DNA from: Candidatus Zixiibacteriota bacterium
Lineage (GTDB): Bacteria; Zixibacteria; MSB-5A5; WJJR01
DNA length: 64,000 nucleotides
Direction of reading: 5' to 3'
Assembly (NCBI GenBank): GCA_040752595.1
Contig: JBFMGX010000015.1
Location: forward strand, 1-64,000
Numbering within the stretch: the stretch's first letter is position 1; each line of letters starts with the position of its first letter. The notes under the pieces were generated by a model, which worked only from the letters and a program-made list of their open reading frames with translations, did no database searches and was not told the origin of the DNA. A program made the translations under genes and the position numbers. Shown piece after piece: positions 54,110 to 63,506 of the stretch.

Positions 54110-56326
54110 CTATCTGAACGAGAGCACATGTGAGCCGGCGGTACCGGACACCGGCGAACGCAAGCGCTCCAAGAACTCGACGGCACGTGAGAAGCTCCCG
54201 GAGAGCGAGTACGGGCTGTGAATGCCGTGCGGATACAGAAAGAACTGAACATCCGGCTCGCCGCGACCGAGATCGTACATCACCTGAATCAGGCGCTGCG
54301 CTTCACTAACGGGAACGATGGGATCGCTCAGGCCATGGTGTCCCTGAAGCCCCGGGAGACGGTCCGCGAAGTAGGCCGGCGAGCGCCGGATCAGCTCAGC
54401 GCGGACGTCTTCGTAGGAACGCTGACCGAGCACTAATGGCAGTATCAAGGCCCCATACAAATCGTCGAAGCCCGGAAGCCAGCTCATGTGACCGTTGAGC
54501 GCGTCAGTGGCTACGCCCCTGACAAAGGACCCGAGGAAGTCCGTCACGCCGAAGAACTCAACCACCAAGTCGATCCGGGGATCGCGGGCTGCCATCAGCA
54601 TACCGACCGTGGCACCCCGGCTGAAGCCAAGCACCCCGATCTTGCCCGAGTCAACCGAAGGGTTCGTGATCAAGGCGACATTGAGGAGCGCCAGCGCATC
54701 GTCGACATCACGATCCCATGGGCTGGGAGCTCCCTCTGAGACGTATGTCGTATCCCCATACGTCAGCCGCTCCGAACGAAACGAAGGGACAACGAATACA
54801 AAATCGCCGACGATCGACGTCAACTCCGGAGGGAGCAACGACAGCAGCCCCTTGACATCGACTCCCCGGTCGGACTCATGGCAGTAGACAATGACCGGAC
54901 AGGACTGCGGCGGCGCTGCCGCCGGTGACACGATGGCACCGTACTGCCGCACGCCTTCGACCGAGTACGACACAATGGAGACCGTCAACGAGACGCCGCC
55001 GACCGTCTGCTCATCGTTGGCGATGTGCTGGATCTGTTGCGGGGTGACATCGCGATCACGCCATGGGATCAGGGCCGACGTGATTTCGGCCGGGCGCGGC
55101 GCGGCAAACAACCGTGTCAAGTTGACGTTCTGAATGACGACGTCGGTGTCGCGTCTTACGAGAGGCGTCAGGTAGTCGACCGCGCGGACTTGAGCCAAAG
55201 GCAGTTCGGGCAACTCATGTCCGACACTCGGGTAGAAGTAGTGCTCGAAGAACGGTTCGCGCTTGCCCAGTCTGTCCAGCGCCTCGATCATCCGTTCCGC
55301 TTCGTCGACCGACGTTATGGAATCGACCACGCCGTGTTGGATCTGGAGAGATCGGAGTCGGTTCGCGAAATAGACGGGCGATCGTTGCACCAGAGCCGCA
55401 CGGACATCTGCCAGCGACATCACGCCCTTTTGGAGTGATCTGATGAGAGAGGAATCGATGTACTGGAAACACGGCCGGCCCGAGGGGTGGCCGTTGAGGT
55501 AGTCCTCGACCATGCCCTGGACGGATGGGCCGAAGAAATCGGTGAGCCCCGAGAACTCGACCACGCGATCGATGCGCGCATCGCGTGTTGCCATCAGCAT
55601 GGCGACGGTCCCGCCACGACCAATGCCAAGGACGCCAATGGACGATGAATCCGCCGACTCTGTAGTCGTCAGCGCCGCATTCAACAGCGCCAGTGCATCG
55701 TCGACGTCGTAGTCCCAGGGGCTCGGCGCACCCCCAGACTGATAAACAACACCGTCCGAAACAAGTGCTTCGGAGCGATAGGCGGGGATGACGTAGATGA
55801 AATGGTCGACGCTGGACCCGAACGCGTGCAGCAGGGACGAGAGATCCCGGTCAATGTCGATTCCGTCGTCACCGTCGTGGGCGAGGACAAGCAGAGGTAG
55901 CGTGCCGGGCAGCGCACCCGATGGAACCAAGATCGCGCCGACGTGCGTGATCCCGGCGACCGAGTGCGACACAATGTGGACAAGGAACGGCTTGGCCGCG
56001 ATGGAGCGAAATGATGCGGCCATCTCGCCGACGCCGGATGCCCGCGTGTCCCGGGTGTTCCACAGCGATAATGCCGCCTGGATCTCGTCGTCGCGCGGCG
56101 GGGCGAACAACTGTGTCATGTTCACGCCGCCTACGATGCGGTCCGGTGATTCGCTCGAGGGTGCAGTTGGAGATTCCGCACATGCCGAGGCCACCGCTGC
56201 GCACAACAAGACGCCGCAGATGGCAATCAACTTCTGCCAGACCTCACGTACCGGCATAGATCGCTGGGTCGTCGCACAAGCGTGCGTGTGTATTCGTTGC
56301 CCGGTCCTGATAACGGGCTTCTTCAT
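54110..56326 (-). CDS. Tandem alpha/beta-hydrolase lipoprotein; first copy lacks the catalytic serine
   Basis: 738 residues from ATG 56326, which overlaps the yidC stop as ATGA; ATG 56257 is an alternative that would start directly at a lipoprotein-type signal (…AAVASAC). Two homologous prolyl-oligopeptidase/dienelactone-hydrolase-like domains follow (~64-390 and ~397-725), sharing GGAPSPWDYDVDDALALLN and EGAPSPWDRDVDDALALLN. Copy 2 has the nucleophile elbow GFSRGAT (Ser ~569), Asp ~668 and His ~703. Copy 1 reads GIGRGGT, with Gly in place of Ser, while keeping Asp ~335 and His ~370, so it is probably non-catalytic. The substrate is unknown. Confidence 0.85.
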   Translation of the reverse strand: MKKPVIRTGQRIHTHACATTQRSMPVREVWQKLIAICGVLLCAAVASACAESPTAPSSESPDRIVGGVNMTQLFAPPRDDEIQAALSLWNTRDTRASGVGEMAASFRSIAAKPFLVHIVSHSVAGITHVGAILVPSGALPGTLPLLVLAHDGDDGIDIDRDLSSLLHAFGSSVDHFIYVIPAYRSEALVSDGVVYQSGGAPSPWDYDVDDALALLNAALTTTESADSSSIGVLGIGRGGTVAMLMATRDARIDRVVEFSGLTDFFGPSVQGMVEDYLNGHPSGRPCFQYIDSSLIRSLQKGVMSLADVRAALVQRSPVYFANRLRSLQIQHGVVDSITSVDEAERMIEALDRLGKREPFFEHYFYPSVGHELPELPLAQVRAVDYLTPLVRRDTDVVIQNVNLTRLFAAPRPAEITSALIPWRDRDVTPQQIQHIANDEQTVGGVSLTVSIVSYSVEGVRQYGAIVSPAAAPPQSCPVIVYCHESDRGVDVKGLLSLLPPELTSIVGDFVFVVPSFRSERLTYGDTTYVSEGAPSPWDRDVDDALALLNVALITNPSVDSGKIGVLGFSRGATVGMLMAARDPRIDLVVEFFGVTDFLGSFVRGVATDALNGHMSWLPGFDDLYGALILPLVLGQRSYEDVRAELIRRSPAYFADRLPGLQGHHGLSDPIVPVSEAQRLIQVMYDLGRGEPDVQFFLYPHGIHSPYSLSGSFSRAVEFLERLRSPVSGTAGSHVLSFR

Positions 56327-58074
56327 GCACCAGCCCGGCTCTTGAGAATCTTTCCCGAGCCGACTTCGCCGGTCGAGAGCGACTCGTCGTCCGAGGGATG
56401 GCCGATCAGCCAGACCTGCTCGATCACCGAGAAGATGTTGTACATCGTCCAGTACAGGTTCAGCCCGGCTGGAAAGTTGTGGAACATGAAGCCGAACAAC
56501 AGCGGCATCAGGTAGGTCAGCATCTTCTGCTTGGGATCTTTGGTCGAGAGCTTCTGCTGCAGGAACATGCTGACGGTCATGATGATCGGCAGGATGTAGT
56601 AGGGGTCCTTCTGGGACAAATCGGTGAGCCAGAAGGCAAAGTGGGCGCCGCGCAGCTCGATCGTGGTGCGGAAGACCTGGAACAGCGCATAGAAGATCGG
56701 CATCTGCGGCAGAAGCGGCAGACATCCGGCCACGGGATTGATCCCCGCCTCGCGGTAGAGCTTCATCATTTCCTGATTGAGGCGCTGGGGATCGCCTTTG
56801 AGACGCTCGCGCAGCTTCTCCACCCTGGGCTGCAGGGACTGCATCCGACGCATCGAGCGCACCTGCTTCTTGGTGAGGGGATGGAAGGCGGCCTTGATCA
56901 GAAGCGAGAAAACGATGATGACGACGCCGTAGTTGGGCATCAACGCATACAGCTTCTGGAACAGCCAGAGGATCACCAGGGCGAAGGGACGGACGATCCA
57001 GCGCCAGCCGAGATCGACCATCTCTTCGAGGCCGACGCGGTAGGACTTGAGGACATCGTAATCGATGGGACCGGCATAGACCGTGAAGCCCAGGTCGATC
57101 GGCTCCCCGGTGCGCAGCGGCATGAGGACCGAGGCCGAGAATTGCTTCAACTCCAGCGTGGCGGCCTCGTGGGTGTACGGCCGCTGGCGGGCTTCGACGC
57201 GGAACCCCTCGGCCGGTGTACGCGGGATCGTCGCGCAGACGAAGTACTTGGTGCGGACCGCCGCCCAGTGAGTCAGCCCGCTCAGATTGGTGAGCGGCTG
57301 GTCGCGGTCGACCTTGCCGATCTTCTCCAAGTCCTTGCCCATGAGGGCCACGGCGGCAAAGTCACCATTGTCGCCATCGGGATCGGGCTCGGTCGGCCAT
57401 AGGCCCCCCTGCCAGCCATAGTGCAACTCGCGCTCGATGCCGTCCTGCCACGGCGCGGCAATCTGGAGGCGGGTGTCAAAGTCACTGCGATTGGAGCGAA
57501 ACGTGTACGTGATGGCCAGTTCGCCGCCGGAGCGCGTGACCGCCACGAAGCGGACAGTACCTGAATCATTCCCCGACAGCGTCAGCGACATGCGGTCGGC
57601 ACGAAACGCCGCATCGTCAAGACTGAAACCCGGTCGGTCAAATTGGAAGCGCGGCCCGACGCCGAGCGCGGCATCCATGGTATCGAGCAGGACAATCGGC
57701 TGACCTTTGCGGCCCGGATCGTTGTAGTGGTATCCCTTCAGGATGAGGCGGACCAAACGAGCGCCGCGGGTGCTGAACTGGGCTTCAAGGCGCGGCGTGT
57801 TGATGGTGACGAGCTCCTCATGCCAGAGCGAATCGCGCACGAATGGCGTGCGTGTCGTGTCGGCGGAAACGGGGGGCGGCGACGGCGCCACCGTGGCGGA
57901 AGGCGCTGCGACAACCGATGAATCGGCCGGTGCGGTCGCTGTCACCGGCGCGCGACGCGGGGCCTGCTTGTAGCCGATCCACTCCCAGTAAGCCGGCAGA
58001 AGCAACACCAGGGCGATCAAGACCGCGAACGCCGCGACGACCTTGAAATCGATGGGTCTTTGTTCCTCGCTCAC
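56323..58074 (-). CDS. yidC: Membrane protein insertase YidC
   Basis: 583 residues. An N-terminal anchor (VVAAFAVLIALVLLLPAYWEWI), a large periplasmic beta-sandwich (~60-340) and the five-helix core with FQKLYALMPNYGVVIIVFSLLIK, the conserved arginine-bearing segment KKQVRSMRRMQSLQP, GCLPLLPQMPIFYALF and GLNLYWTMYNIFSVIEQ identify YidC of the gram-negative type. It inserts and folds inner-membrane proteins. It follows yidD and rnpA on the same strand. Confidence 0.96.
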   Translation of the reverse strand: MSEEQRPIDFKVVAAFAVLIALVLLLPAYWEWIGYKQAPRRAPVTATAPADSSVVAAPSATVAPSPPPVSADTTRTPFVRDSLWHEELVTINTPRLEAQFSTRGARLVRLILKGYHYNDPGRKGQPIVLLDTMDAALGVGPRFQFDRPGFSLDDAAFRADRMSLTLSGNDSGTVRFVAVTRSGGELAITYTFRSNRSDFDTRLQIAAPWQDGIERELHYGWQGGLWPTEPDPDGDNGDFAAVALMGKDLEKIGKVDRDQPLTNLSGLTHWAAVRTKYFVCATIPRTPAEGFRVEARQRPYTHEAATLELKQFSASVLMPLRTGEPIDLGFTVYAGPIDYDVLKSYRVGLEEMVDLGWRWIVRPFALVILWLFQKLYALMPNYGVVIIVFSLLIKAAFHPLTKKQVRSMRRMQSLQPRVEKLRERLKGDPQRLNQEMMKLYREAGINPVAGCLPLLPQMPIFYALFQVFRTTIELRGAHFAFWLTDLSQKDPYYILPIIMTVSMFLQQKLSTKDPKQKMLTYLMPLLFGFMFHNFPAGLNLYWTMYNIFSVIEQVWLIGHPSDDESLSTGEVGSGKILKSRAGA

Positions 58075-58109
58075 CGCAGTCTCCGCAGGAGTGAATTGAT
58101 CAGGATCGA

Positions 58110-58361
58110 CTATTCTCTGGTGCCGGGAACGGGATCATATCCCATGCTGCCGCCGGGCCGGCAACGACTGAGCCGGCGTAGGGAGAGCATCAGGCCGTGT
58201 CCAGGGCCATGAAGGCGCAGCGCCTCCAACGTGTACTCCGAACAGCTCGGAATGTGACGGCAGCCGCCGATCAGCAATGGCGACAGCAGTAGCTGATAAG
58301 CACGGACAAGCAACGACAGGGCGAAAACGAGGAGCCGTGCCATGGCCGTGCGCGGATTCAT
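58110..58361 (-). CDS. yidD: Membrane protein insertion efficiency factor YidD
   Basis: 83 residues from ATG 58361, which overlaps the rnpA stop as ATGA (ATG 58343 is the next choice). It has one hydrophobic helix then the family core: YQLLLSPLLIGGCRHIPSCSEYTLEAL, with the conserved CRHxPSCSEY motif, and the end RCRPGGSMGYDPVP. It assists YidC-dependent insertion. Confidence 0.94.
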   Translation of the reverse strand: MNPRTAMARLLVFALSLLVRAYQLLLSPLLIGGCRHIPSCSEYTLEALRLHGPGHGLMLSLRRLSRCRPGGSMGYDPVPGTRE

Positions 58362-58777
58362 TCGGAACCGGTTGCGATCCTGCCGTGCGCCTGATTGCCT
58401 ATCCATACGAGCGATTCCCTCACCTGTTCGCGCAGCGATGCGAACGAAACACGGGCCGCCTCGCCGGAATCGGTAATGTAGATGACGGCCATGGCGGCGG
58501 GCCACAGCTCACGCTGCGTTCGTACCGATTCCCGCAGCCGCCGCCGGATGCGGTTGCGGACGTGCGCCGGCCCGGCACGTCGCGAAACGACAAACGCAAA
58601 GCGCGGCATGCCAGCCAGATGCGCCGGTCGCCGGTCGCGCGCGGCCATCGAACCGACCACGCGAAACGCACCAAAGCGCTTGCGTCGGCTCTCTGGACTG
58701 TGCAGGACGGCACGGATGACAAGCGGGCTTTTCAGTCGACAGTACGAAGGGAACGACTGTGATCGGGCGATGGTCAC
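58358..58777 (-). CDS. rnpA: Ribonuclease P protein component
   Basis: 139 residues from GTG 58777, overlapping the rpmH stop (GTGA). The RNR signature is [10 protein letters not shown], preceded by [15 protein letters not shown] and an N-terminal [11 protein letters not shown] strand. The protein binds the RNase P RNA and helps pre-tRNA 5' cleavage. The segment between ~30 and 55 is longer than in most RnpA. Confidence 0.94.
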   Translation of the reverse strand: MTIARSQSFPSYCRLKSPLVIRAVLHSPESRRKRFGAFRVVGSMAARDRRPAHLAGMPRFAFVVSRRAGPAHVRNRIRRRLRESVRTQRELWPAAMAVIYITDSGEAARVSFASLREQVRESLVWIGNQAHGRIATGSE

Positions 58778-58923
58778 TTCCCGGCGGCGCGAACCGTCAG
58801 ACGTTTGCGCCCCTTGGCCCGACGCCGCTTCAAGACGGCGCGCCCGTTCTTGGTCGACATGCGCTTGCGGAAGCCATGGTCGGCGAGCTTCTTGCGATTC
58901 GATGGTTGAAACGTTCTTTTCAT
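58774..58923 (-). CDS. rpmH: 50S ribosomal protein L34
   Basis: 49 residues: [49 protein letters not shown]. The length and sequence are typical of L34. It is the first gene of the rpmH-rnpA-yidD-yidC operon; AGAGGTTCC precedes the ATG. Confidence 0.98.
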   Translation of the reverse strand: MKRTFQPSNRKKLADHGFRKRMSTKNGRAVLKRRRAKGRKRLTVRAAGK

Positions 58924-58956
58924 GGAACCTCTTTCTCTTCTCCCAAACGAAACTTT

Positions 58957-58984
58957 ATTATAACATCCGGCGCTGGTACCTCAA
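58957..58984 (-). promoter_or_regulatory. Sigma-70-type promoter of the rpmH operon
   Basis: On the minus strand TTGAGG (58984-58979) and a perfect TATAAT (58962-58957) are separated by 16 bases, 34 bases upstream of the L34 start codon. The gap 58985-59159 carries only a CCCACGG/CCGTGGG hairpin near 59010 and repeat fragments. Confidence 0.8.
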
Positions 58985-59159
58985 AGAGGTTCTTTGATCA
59001 CCGGGTGACCCCACGGGTTGCGCCGTGGGCTATCATCTGCCGCCCCGCTGGGGTTCTCTTGCTCTGGTGCCCCACCCGAAGGGTGGGTTTCTTCCTCCGG
59101 TCACGACGACCCGCGATCCCCACAGTGGCCGATTGTCCTGCGGCCCTTTGGAGTCGCGG

Positions 59160-59864
59160 CTAATCGGCGACGTGCGAAGAAGATACGACGTCGTCGGCGT
59201 TGTAGTCCAGGATCAGCGCCTTCTGGCTTCCCAAGACGACACCCCCGGATCCCACATCATAATGTGCCCGGACTCTGGCCCCATCGGCAGGGCCGAGGAG
59301 TTCCTGTACGTTGGTCAGCGTTGGTCCGCGGGCACGGATTCGACCCAAAGCCCTGATGATGACGTCGACGCGGCGGGCGTGATCCGGATTGAACCACAGG
59401 GATGAATCAAACGGTGCCGACCCCAGCGTGGGGCGACGGTGGCTGTACAGGACATCGGTGATCGCACCGGTCGGGTTATAGGAGAAGACAACGTGCAGGT
59501 GGCTGGAATCGCCGACGGCAGCGCGCGGATCGAGCGGGACACCGGAGCGGATGGAACCCAAGTCGTACCAGAATTGGCGCTCGTCGAAGTCCGGCGGGCC
59601 CAGATAAATTTCGGCGTTGGCGCGCGTGAAGCCGACGAAGTCGGTCTGCGCGAAGAGTGACTTCAGCATGCGCCCCCGCTCCGGACCGAGTGCGCTCTGC
59701 CATCGCGCCGGGCTGAACGGCCGTGGACGAAAGTGCAGCCAGAGGCCGGCGATTGCCAGAAACACGAGCTGGCCAGCCACCAGCATGGTGATGCGAATCA
59801 TCCAGTTCTGCTTCGGCGGGATGACATCCGGGTCCGGCGCCAATATGGGGTGGTGGTCATCCAT
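59160..59864 (-). CDS. Single-span membrane protein with BamE/SmpA-like fold
   Basis: 234 residues from ATG 59864, which overlaps the end of the radical SAM gene by 8 bases; the longer frame to 59987 is a shadow of that gene. One membrane helix (MIRITMLVAGQLVFLAIAGL) is followed by FTRANAEIYLGPPDFDERQFWYDLG and HLHVVFSYNPTGAITDVLYSH, a helix-strand pattern like that of BamE/SmpA domains (GMs..eV...LG.Pd...w.Y.lG), with a related second half (PTLTNVQELLGPADGARVRAHYDVG). The function is unknown. Confidence 0.7.
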   Translation of the reverse strand: MDDHHPILAPDPDVIPPKQNWMIRITMLVAGQLVFLAIAGLWLHFRPRPFSPARWQSALGPERGRMLKSLFAQTDFVGFTRANAEIYLGPPDFDERQFWYDLGSIRSGVPLDPRAAVGDSSHLHVVFSYNPTGAITDVLYSHRRPTLGSAPFDSSLWFNPDHARRVDVIIRALGRIRARGPTLTNVQELLGPADGARVRAHYDVGSGGVVLGSQKALILDYNADDVVSSSHVAD

Positions 59865-60816
59865 GCGCGGCTTTGACCACGAGCGGCCGGGCTGTGAACC
59901 GGCCAGCTCCCACCGATGGAAGTGCCGGCCCCCGGACCGCGTATTGCCCACAATTGGAGCCGATCGTGTTCTCATCATATTCGCCAATACTCAACAACAC
60001 GTCGAACCCCGCCTGCGCCAGGGCGTCCACCAAGGGACGCGCGCGCGACTCGGTTCCTGGACCAATGAGGGAGGACAGCCGCCAACGCCGCGCCGCCGCC
60101 GTCGGATTGAGTGGCGTCAACTTGATCACGAAGTCCTCAGGATCGAAAGTGTCCCGGATTACCCCCATATCGATCGGGAATCCCTCGATCAGACAGAAGT
60201 TCAATGTTATCTTGCGGTCTCCCGGTGCCCGAAAGCCCTTTCCGATCGCTGCCATTTGATGCAACGAGAGCGACTCGACGGGACAGAGCCACGACCTGTG
60301 CTCCGGGTCGGTTGAGTGAATCGAAAACTGCAACTGGAATCTGCCGCCGCTGTACCGGAGGTCCTTGATCTGACGCAACCGTTCAACGAAACGTTCGGCA
60401 CGTCGGGGCGCCACCGTGGAGACGGACGCCGTAACCCGGGTGCCGGGGAATTCTGCGGGCAACGCGGCCAGCGCCTCGATAACCGACGGATTGAGAGAAG
60501 GCTCGCCCATGCGCGCCATCTGGATCTTCAGCATCCGTGTCTGGGGTCGTCCTGAGGGGAATCGCAATCCGACCGCGGTCCGGACTTGCCAGAGAATCTC
60601 CGCCGCATTCAGGCGCCCCTCAGTCCACCCTCCCGCATCGCACATGCGGCAGCCGACCGGGCATCCGAACATCGTCGAGACAATTACGACCCACTTCTCC
60701 GACCGGGGACGCGGCGGCTGGACGGAATCCACGAACTCCACGCGGCGTCCACGGGCGTCGGCGGCGACGTGAACCATCGCGAGCCGGGGGTTGCCGGTTG
60801 AAGAGACAAGCTTCAA
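59857..60816 (-). CDS. RlmN/Cfr-like radical SAM protein
   Basis: 319 residues from TTG 60816 (GGAGGAAGG upstream), the TTG overlapping the stop of the flavoprotein gene (TTGA). The [4Fe-4S] motif is VSTMFGCPVGCRMCDAGGW (CxxxCxxC); later MARMGEPSLNP and ASVSTVAPRRAERF, FSIHSTDPEHRSWLCP match the RlmN/Cfr family core. At ~319 residues it is shorter than RlmN (~370) and lacks the N-terminal HTH-like domain, so it is probably not the housekeeping enzyme. The substrate is unknown. Confidence 0.85.
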   Translation of the reverse strand: MKLVSSTGNPRLAMVHVAADARGRRVEFVDSVQPPRPRSEKWVVIVSTMFGCPVGCRMCDAGGWTEGRLNAAEILWQVRTAVGLRFPSGRPQTRMLKIQMARMGEPSLNPSVIEALAALPAEFPGTRVTASVSTVAPRRAERFVERLRQIKDLRYSGGRFQLQFSIHSTDPEHRSWLCPVESLSLHQMAAIGKGFRAPGDRKITLNFCLIEGFPIDMGVIRDTFDPEDFVIKLTPLNPTAAARRWRLSSLIGPGTESRARPLVDALAQAGFDVLLSIGEYDENTIGSNCGQYAVRGPALPSVGAGRFTARPLVVKAAHG

Positions 60817-61724
60817 TGTCCTTCCTCCCTGAGATATTCATCGCAACACATGGCGGCATCCAACCCCTGTCCGTAGGCGATGGCAATCTGCCGCCTCAGT
60901 CCGGCGGTCACGTCACCCGCCGCAAACAAGCCGGGTATGCCCTTGTCCAAGATCATCTTAGCCCCGATGTTCCGACCCTCGACGGTCGCGACAGGCGGTA
61001 TCTGAGGATCACGACCGATGGATACGAGCACGTGGTCAACCGGAAGGCATACGATGCCCTCGCGTGTTCGGCATTCGACGAAACGTTGTGTGCCGTTGCG
61101 AAAACCGACAGTCTCATGTTCGTAGCGCACGCGGATCAGCGGCCTCGTCTTCGCTTCGGTGGCAAGCCGACTATTGCACCGCAACCGGACCGAGCGCACC
61201 AGCAGCTCCACCGTGAATCCGGCATCCGCAAGGGACAGTGCCTGATCAACAGCCAGATCGCCCCCGCCCACGACGGCGACACGTCCAGAGGCGCACTTTC
61301 TCAGGTCGGTCCAGCGGTATTGTACCCAGTCACTCCCCGCCGCCGACAGCCCCAATCGGCGGGGGGAGGTGCCGGTCGCCAGGATTGCGCCCCAGGTGTT
61401 GATATCTCCGGTTTCAGAGGTGAGGCGGAACCATCCCCCAGACGCGGTCACGGCGTGAAGGCGCTGTTTAATGATCGTCGGAGCGAAGCGCATCAGTTGA
61501 GCCCGCAGCGCATCGACAATGGCATCGCCGGGGCAAGGTCCCCCCACAAGGGGAGCATTTTCGACGCGGCGTGCTTCACATGCCAATCCCCCGACACGGG
61601 CGCACTCGAAGGCTACGACGCGCCAACCGTAGCGAACCAGCTCGGTGGCCGCGGCAATCCCCGCCGGGCCCAAGCCAGCAACGGCCACGTCGAAAGGTAG
61701 GTTGGATCGGTCCCTCCGCATCAT
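60813..61724 (-). CDS. Thioredoxin-reductase-like FAD/NAD(P) oxidoreductase without the redox CxxC
   Basis: 303 residues. FAD motif VAVAGLGPAGIAAATELVRYG, NAD(P) motif VAVVGGGDLAVDQALSLADAG and the C-terminal FAD block GIPGLFAAGDVTAGLRRQIAIAYGQG are those of the thioredoxin reductase fold. At the place where TrxR has CxxC it reads LRKCASGR, with one cysteine, so it cannot reduce thioredoxin the normal way and resembles ferredoxin/flavodoxin reductase-type members. It overlaps the radical SAM gene and may supply it with electrons. Confidence 0.85.
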   Translation of the reverse strand: MMRRDRSNLPFDVAVAGLGPAGIAAATELVRYGWRVVAFECARVGGLACEARRVENAPLVGGPCPGDAIVDALRAQLMRFAPTIIKQRLHAVTASGGWFRLTSETGDINTWGAILATGTSPRRLGLSAAGSDWVQYRWTDLRKCASGRVAVVGGGDLAVDQALSLADAGFTVELLVRSVRLRCNSRLATEAKTRPLIRVRYEHETVGFRNGTQRFVECRTREGIVCLPVDHVLVSIGRDPQIPPVATVEGRNIGAKMILDKGIPGLFAAGDVTAGLRRQIAIAYGQGLDAAMCCDEYLREEGH

Positions 61725-61787
61725 CCCCGAATCAATGAAACATGATGTGTGCGCAGTCCAGCAGGAAGGACGAACCCCAGCCGTTTG

Positions 61788-63125
61788 TCACGGAAAGAGG
61801 AGAAACGCCGCCGTGACGACGGCAACATAGGCGAGGAAGATCAGGATGGCATATCCCATGATCTCCTTGAAATCGATCTTCGCCACCGCCAAAAGCGGGA
61901 GCGCCCAGAACGGTTGGATGATGTCGGTCGCCATGTCGCCCCAGGCGTAGGCGACGACGATTTGGGGTGTGGCGACGCCGAGTGTCTTGCCCGCCGACAG
62001 GATGTATGGCGCTTCGATCGCCCATTTCGATCCGCCGGAGGGTACGAAGTAGTTGACGATCCCCGAATACCAGTAGACAATGGCCGGGTATGTATGCGCC
62101 GAAGCCACCGAGACAAAGGCATCAGCGAGCCGTTCGGCCAAGCCCGACGACTTGATGATGCCGTACATGCCGGCGTAGAACGGAAACTGCAAGACGATTC
62201 CCCAGAGTAGTTTGCCGCCCTCGCCGGCGGCTTTGAGCAATGAGGCCGTGTTGCGGTGCAGCAAAACGCCGAGAAACAGCACGGTGAAGTTGAAGGCATC
62301 GAGCGTCAATGAACCATGGCGCCCGGCGAAATACCACACCGCCCAGATCAATCCCAGAATGCCGAAGACGGCGTTCATGAGATAGGAATGCTCCAGACGG
62401 TCGGCGGGCGACGGTGTCGCGGGCGGCTCCGGCACAGAGAAATCCGCAAAGTCGTGCAGGACGTCTGGTGAGACAGTGACCGTGCGCTCGCGGCGGGGAT
62501 GCAGCATCGGCGTGAAGAAGCAGAGGAAGATGCAAACGATCCCAACAAGGATGAGGTTGAAAGGGGCGAAGACTGTCTCGCCCATCGGTATCAGGCCGAT
62601 CTCTTTCTCCAAAAAATGCCCCGGCGTGGCGACCAGAAGCGGCGCCGAGGCGGACAGGCCGGCATGCCAAGTGCAACCCATGCCGAGATAGGCGCAGGCG
62701 ACGAGCAGACGGTAATCGACATCGCGTCTCTGCGCGGCGATGAATCGCACCATCAAGGCCGCGCCAACGATCGAGAGCCCCCAGTGAATCCAAGCCAGCG
62801 CCAGGGAGAGGATGGTCATCGTCAGGATCGCCGACTTCGGTCCCTTGGGGATGCGGGCAACCGCGACCAAGAGCCGCCGCACCGGGGTCGAGACGGCGAC
62901 GATGTACCCGGTGAAGACGATCAGGCACATCTGCATGGCAAACGACAACAGCGACCAGAAGCCATCACCCCAGTAGTTGACGCAGGTGAAAATACCGGTC
63001 GGCGTGAGTGTGATCGCCGCCGCAAAGACGATCAGGGTCAACAGACAGGCGATGATGAACGAATTCGGAACCCAACGTACGGAGAAACGAGTCAGACCGG
63101 CGGCGGCACGTTCGAGCAGAGGCAT
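61788..63125 (-). CDS. Short-chain fatty acid transporter (AtoE family)
   Basis: 445 residues, ~12 membrane spans. LTRFSVRWVPNSFIIACLLT at the N-terminus, FWSLLSFAMQMCLIVFTGY, HWGLSIVGAALMVRF, GCTWHAGLSASAPLLVATPGH and FVPSGGSKWAIEAPYI are conserved AtoE/TIGR00366 blocks. It is expected to take up acetoacetate, butyrate or similar acids. It is transcribed ahead of the flavoprotein operon with a 63-base gap. Confidence 0.92.
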   Translation of the reverse strand: MPLLERAAAGLTRFSVRWVPNSFIIACLLTLIVFAAAITLTPTGIFTCVNYWGDGFWSLLSFAMQMCLIVFTGYIVAVSTPVRRLLVAVARIPKGPKSAILTMTILSLALAWIHWGLSIVGAALMVRFIAAQRRDVDYRLLVACAYLGMGCTWHAGLSASAPLLVATPGHFLEKEIGLIPMGETVFAPFNLILVGIVCIFLCFFTPMLHPRRERTVTVSPDVLHDFADFSVPEPPATPSPADRLEHSYLMNAVFGILGLIWAVWYFAGRHGSLTLDAFNFTVLFLGVLLHRNTASLLKAAGEGGKLLWGIVLQFPFYAGMYGIIKSSGLAERLADAFVSVASAHTYPAIVYWYSGIVNYFVPSGGSKWAIEAPYILSAGKTLGVATPQIVVAYAWGDMATDIIQPFWALPLLAVAKIDFKEIMGYAILIFLAYVAVVTAAFLLFP

Positions 63126-63194
63126 GGCGGGAAGATACTCGCGACAGCCGGGAGCGAAAGCGCCTTCTCACCATCAGCCACGAACCTACAACTG

Positions 63195-63365
63195 TCATGC
63201 TGAGCGAATCCCGCCCGCCGCGGCGGGCGGGATGACACGAAGCACCTGCTGTCGGTCGTTCACAGGAGGAAAGCAGATCCCTCACTTCGTTCGGGATGAC
63301 ATGGTGGTGCCTTCAACTCCCATCCTATCGCGCACTCATGGCAAGCAAGGGGCTCAAGCCCCTTG
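63195..63365. repeat. Dispersed repeats, families 3 and 4
   Basis: GTCATGCTGAGCGAATCC, a CCCGCCGC/GCGGCGGG hairpin and AGATCCCTCACTTCGTTCGG (family 3) are followed by CAAGGGGCTCAAGCCCCTTG (63346-63365, family 4). No gene is visible in the 63126-63506 gap. Confidence 0.78.
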
Positions 63366-63506
63366 TTGACCAATCCGATTCGAACCCCCGCATCTGATAC
63401 GATCACGCGAGCGATCCCCCTGGCGCCTCGGGTTTTGTGTATCTTCCCCATCGGTCGACAGAGGCGCGGCGCGGACGGAGGGGATCATGCCGCAAAGGAG
63501 ACGGCG

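Noticed and set aside
56326-56725. N-terminal extension of the tandem hydrolase into yidC
   Set aside because: The extra 133 codons are an out-of-frame reading of yidC; a start at 56326 (ATGA overlap) or 56257 precedes the lipoprotein signal.
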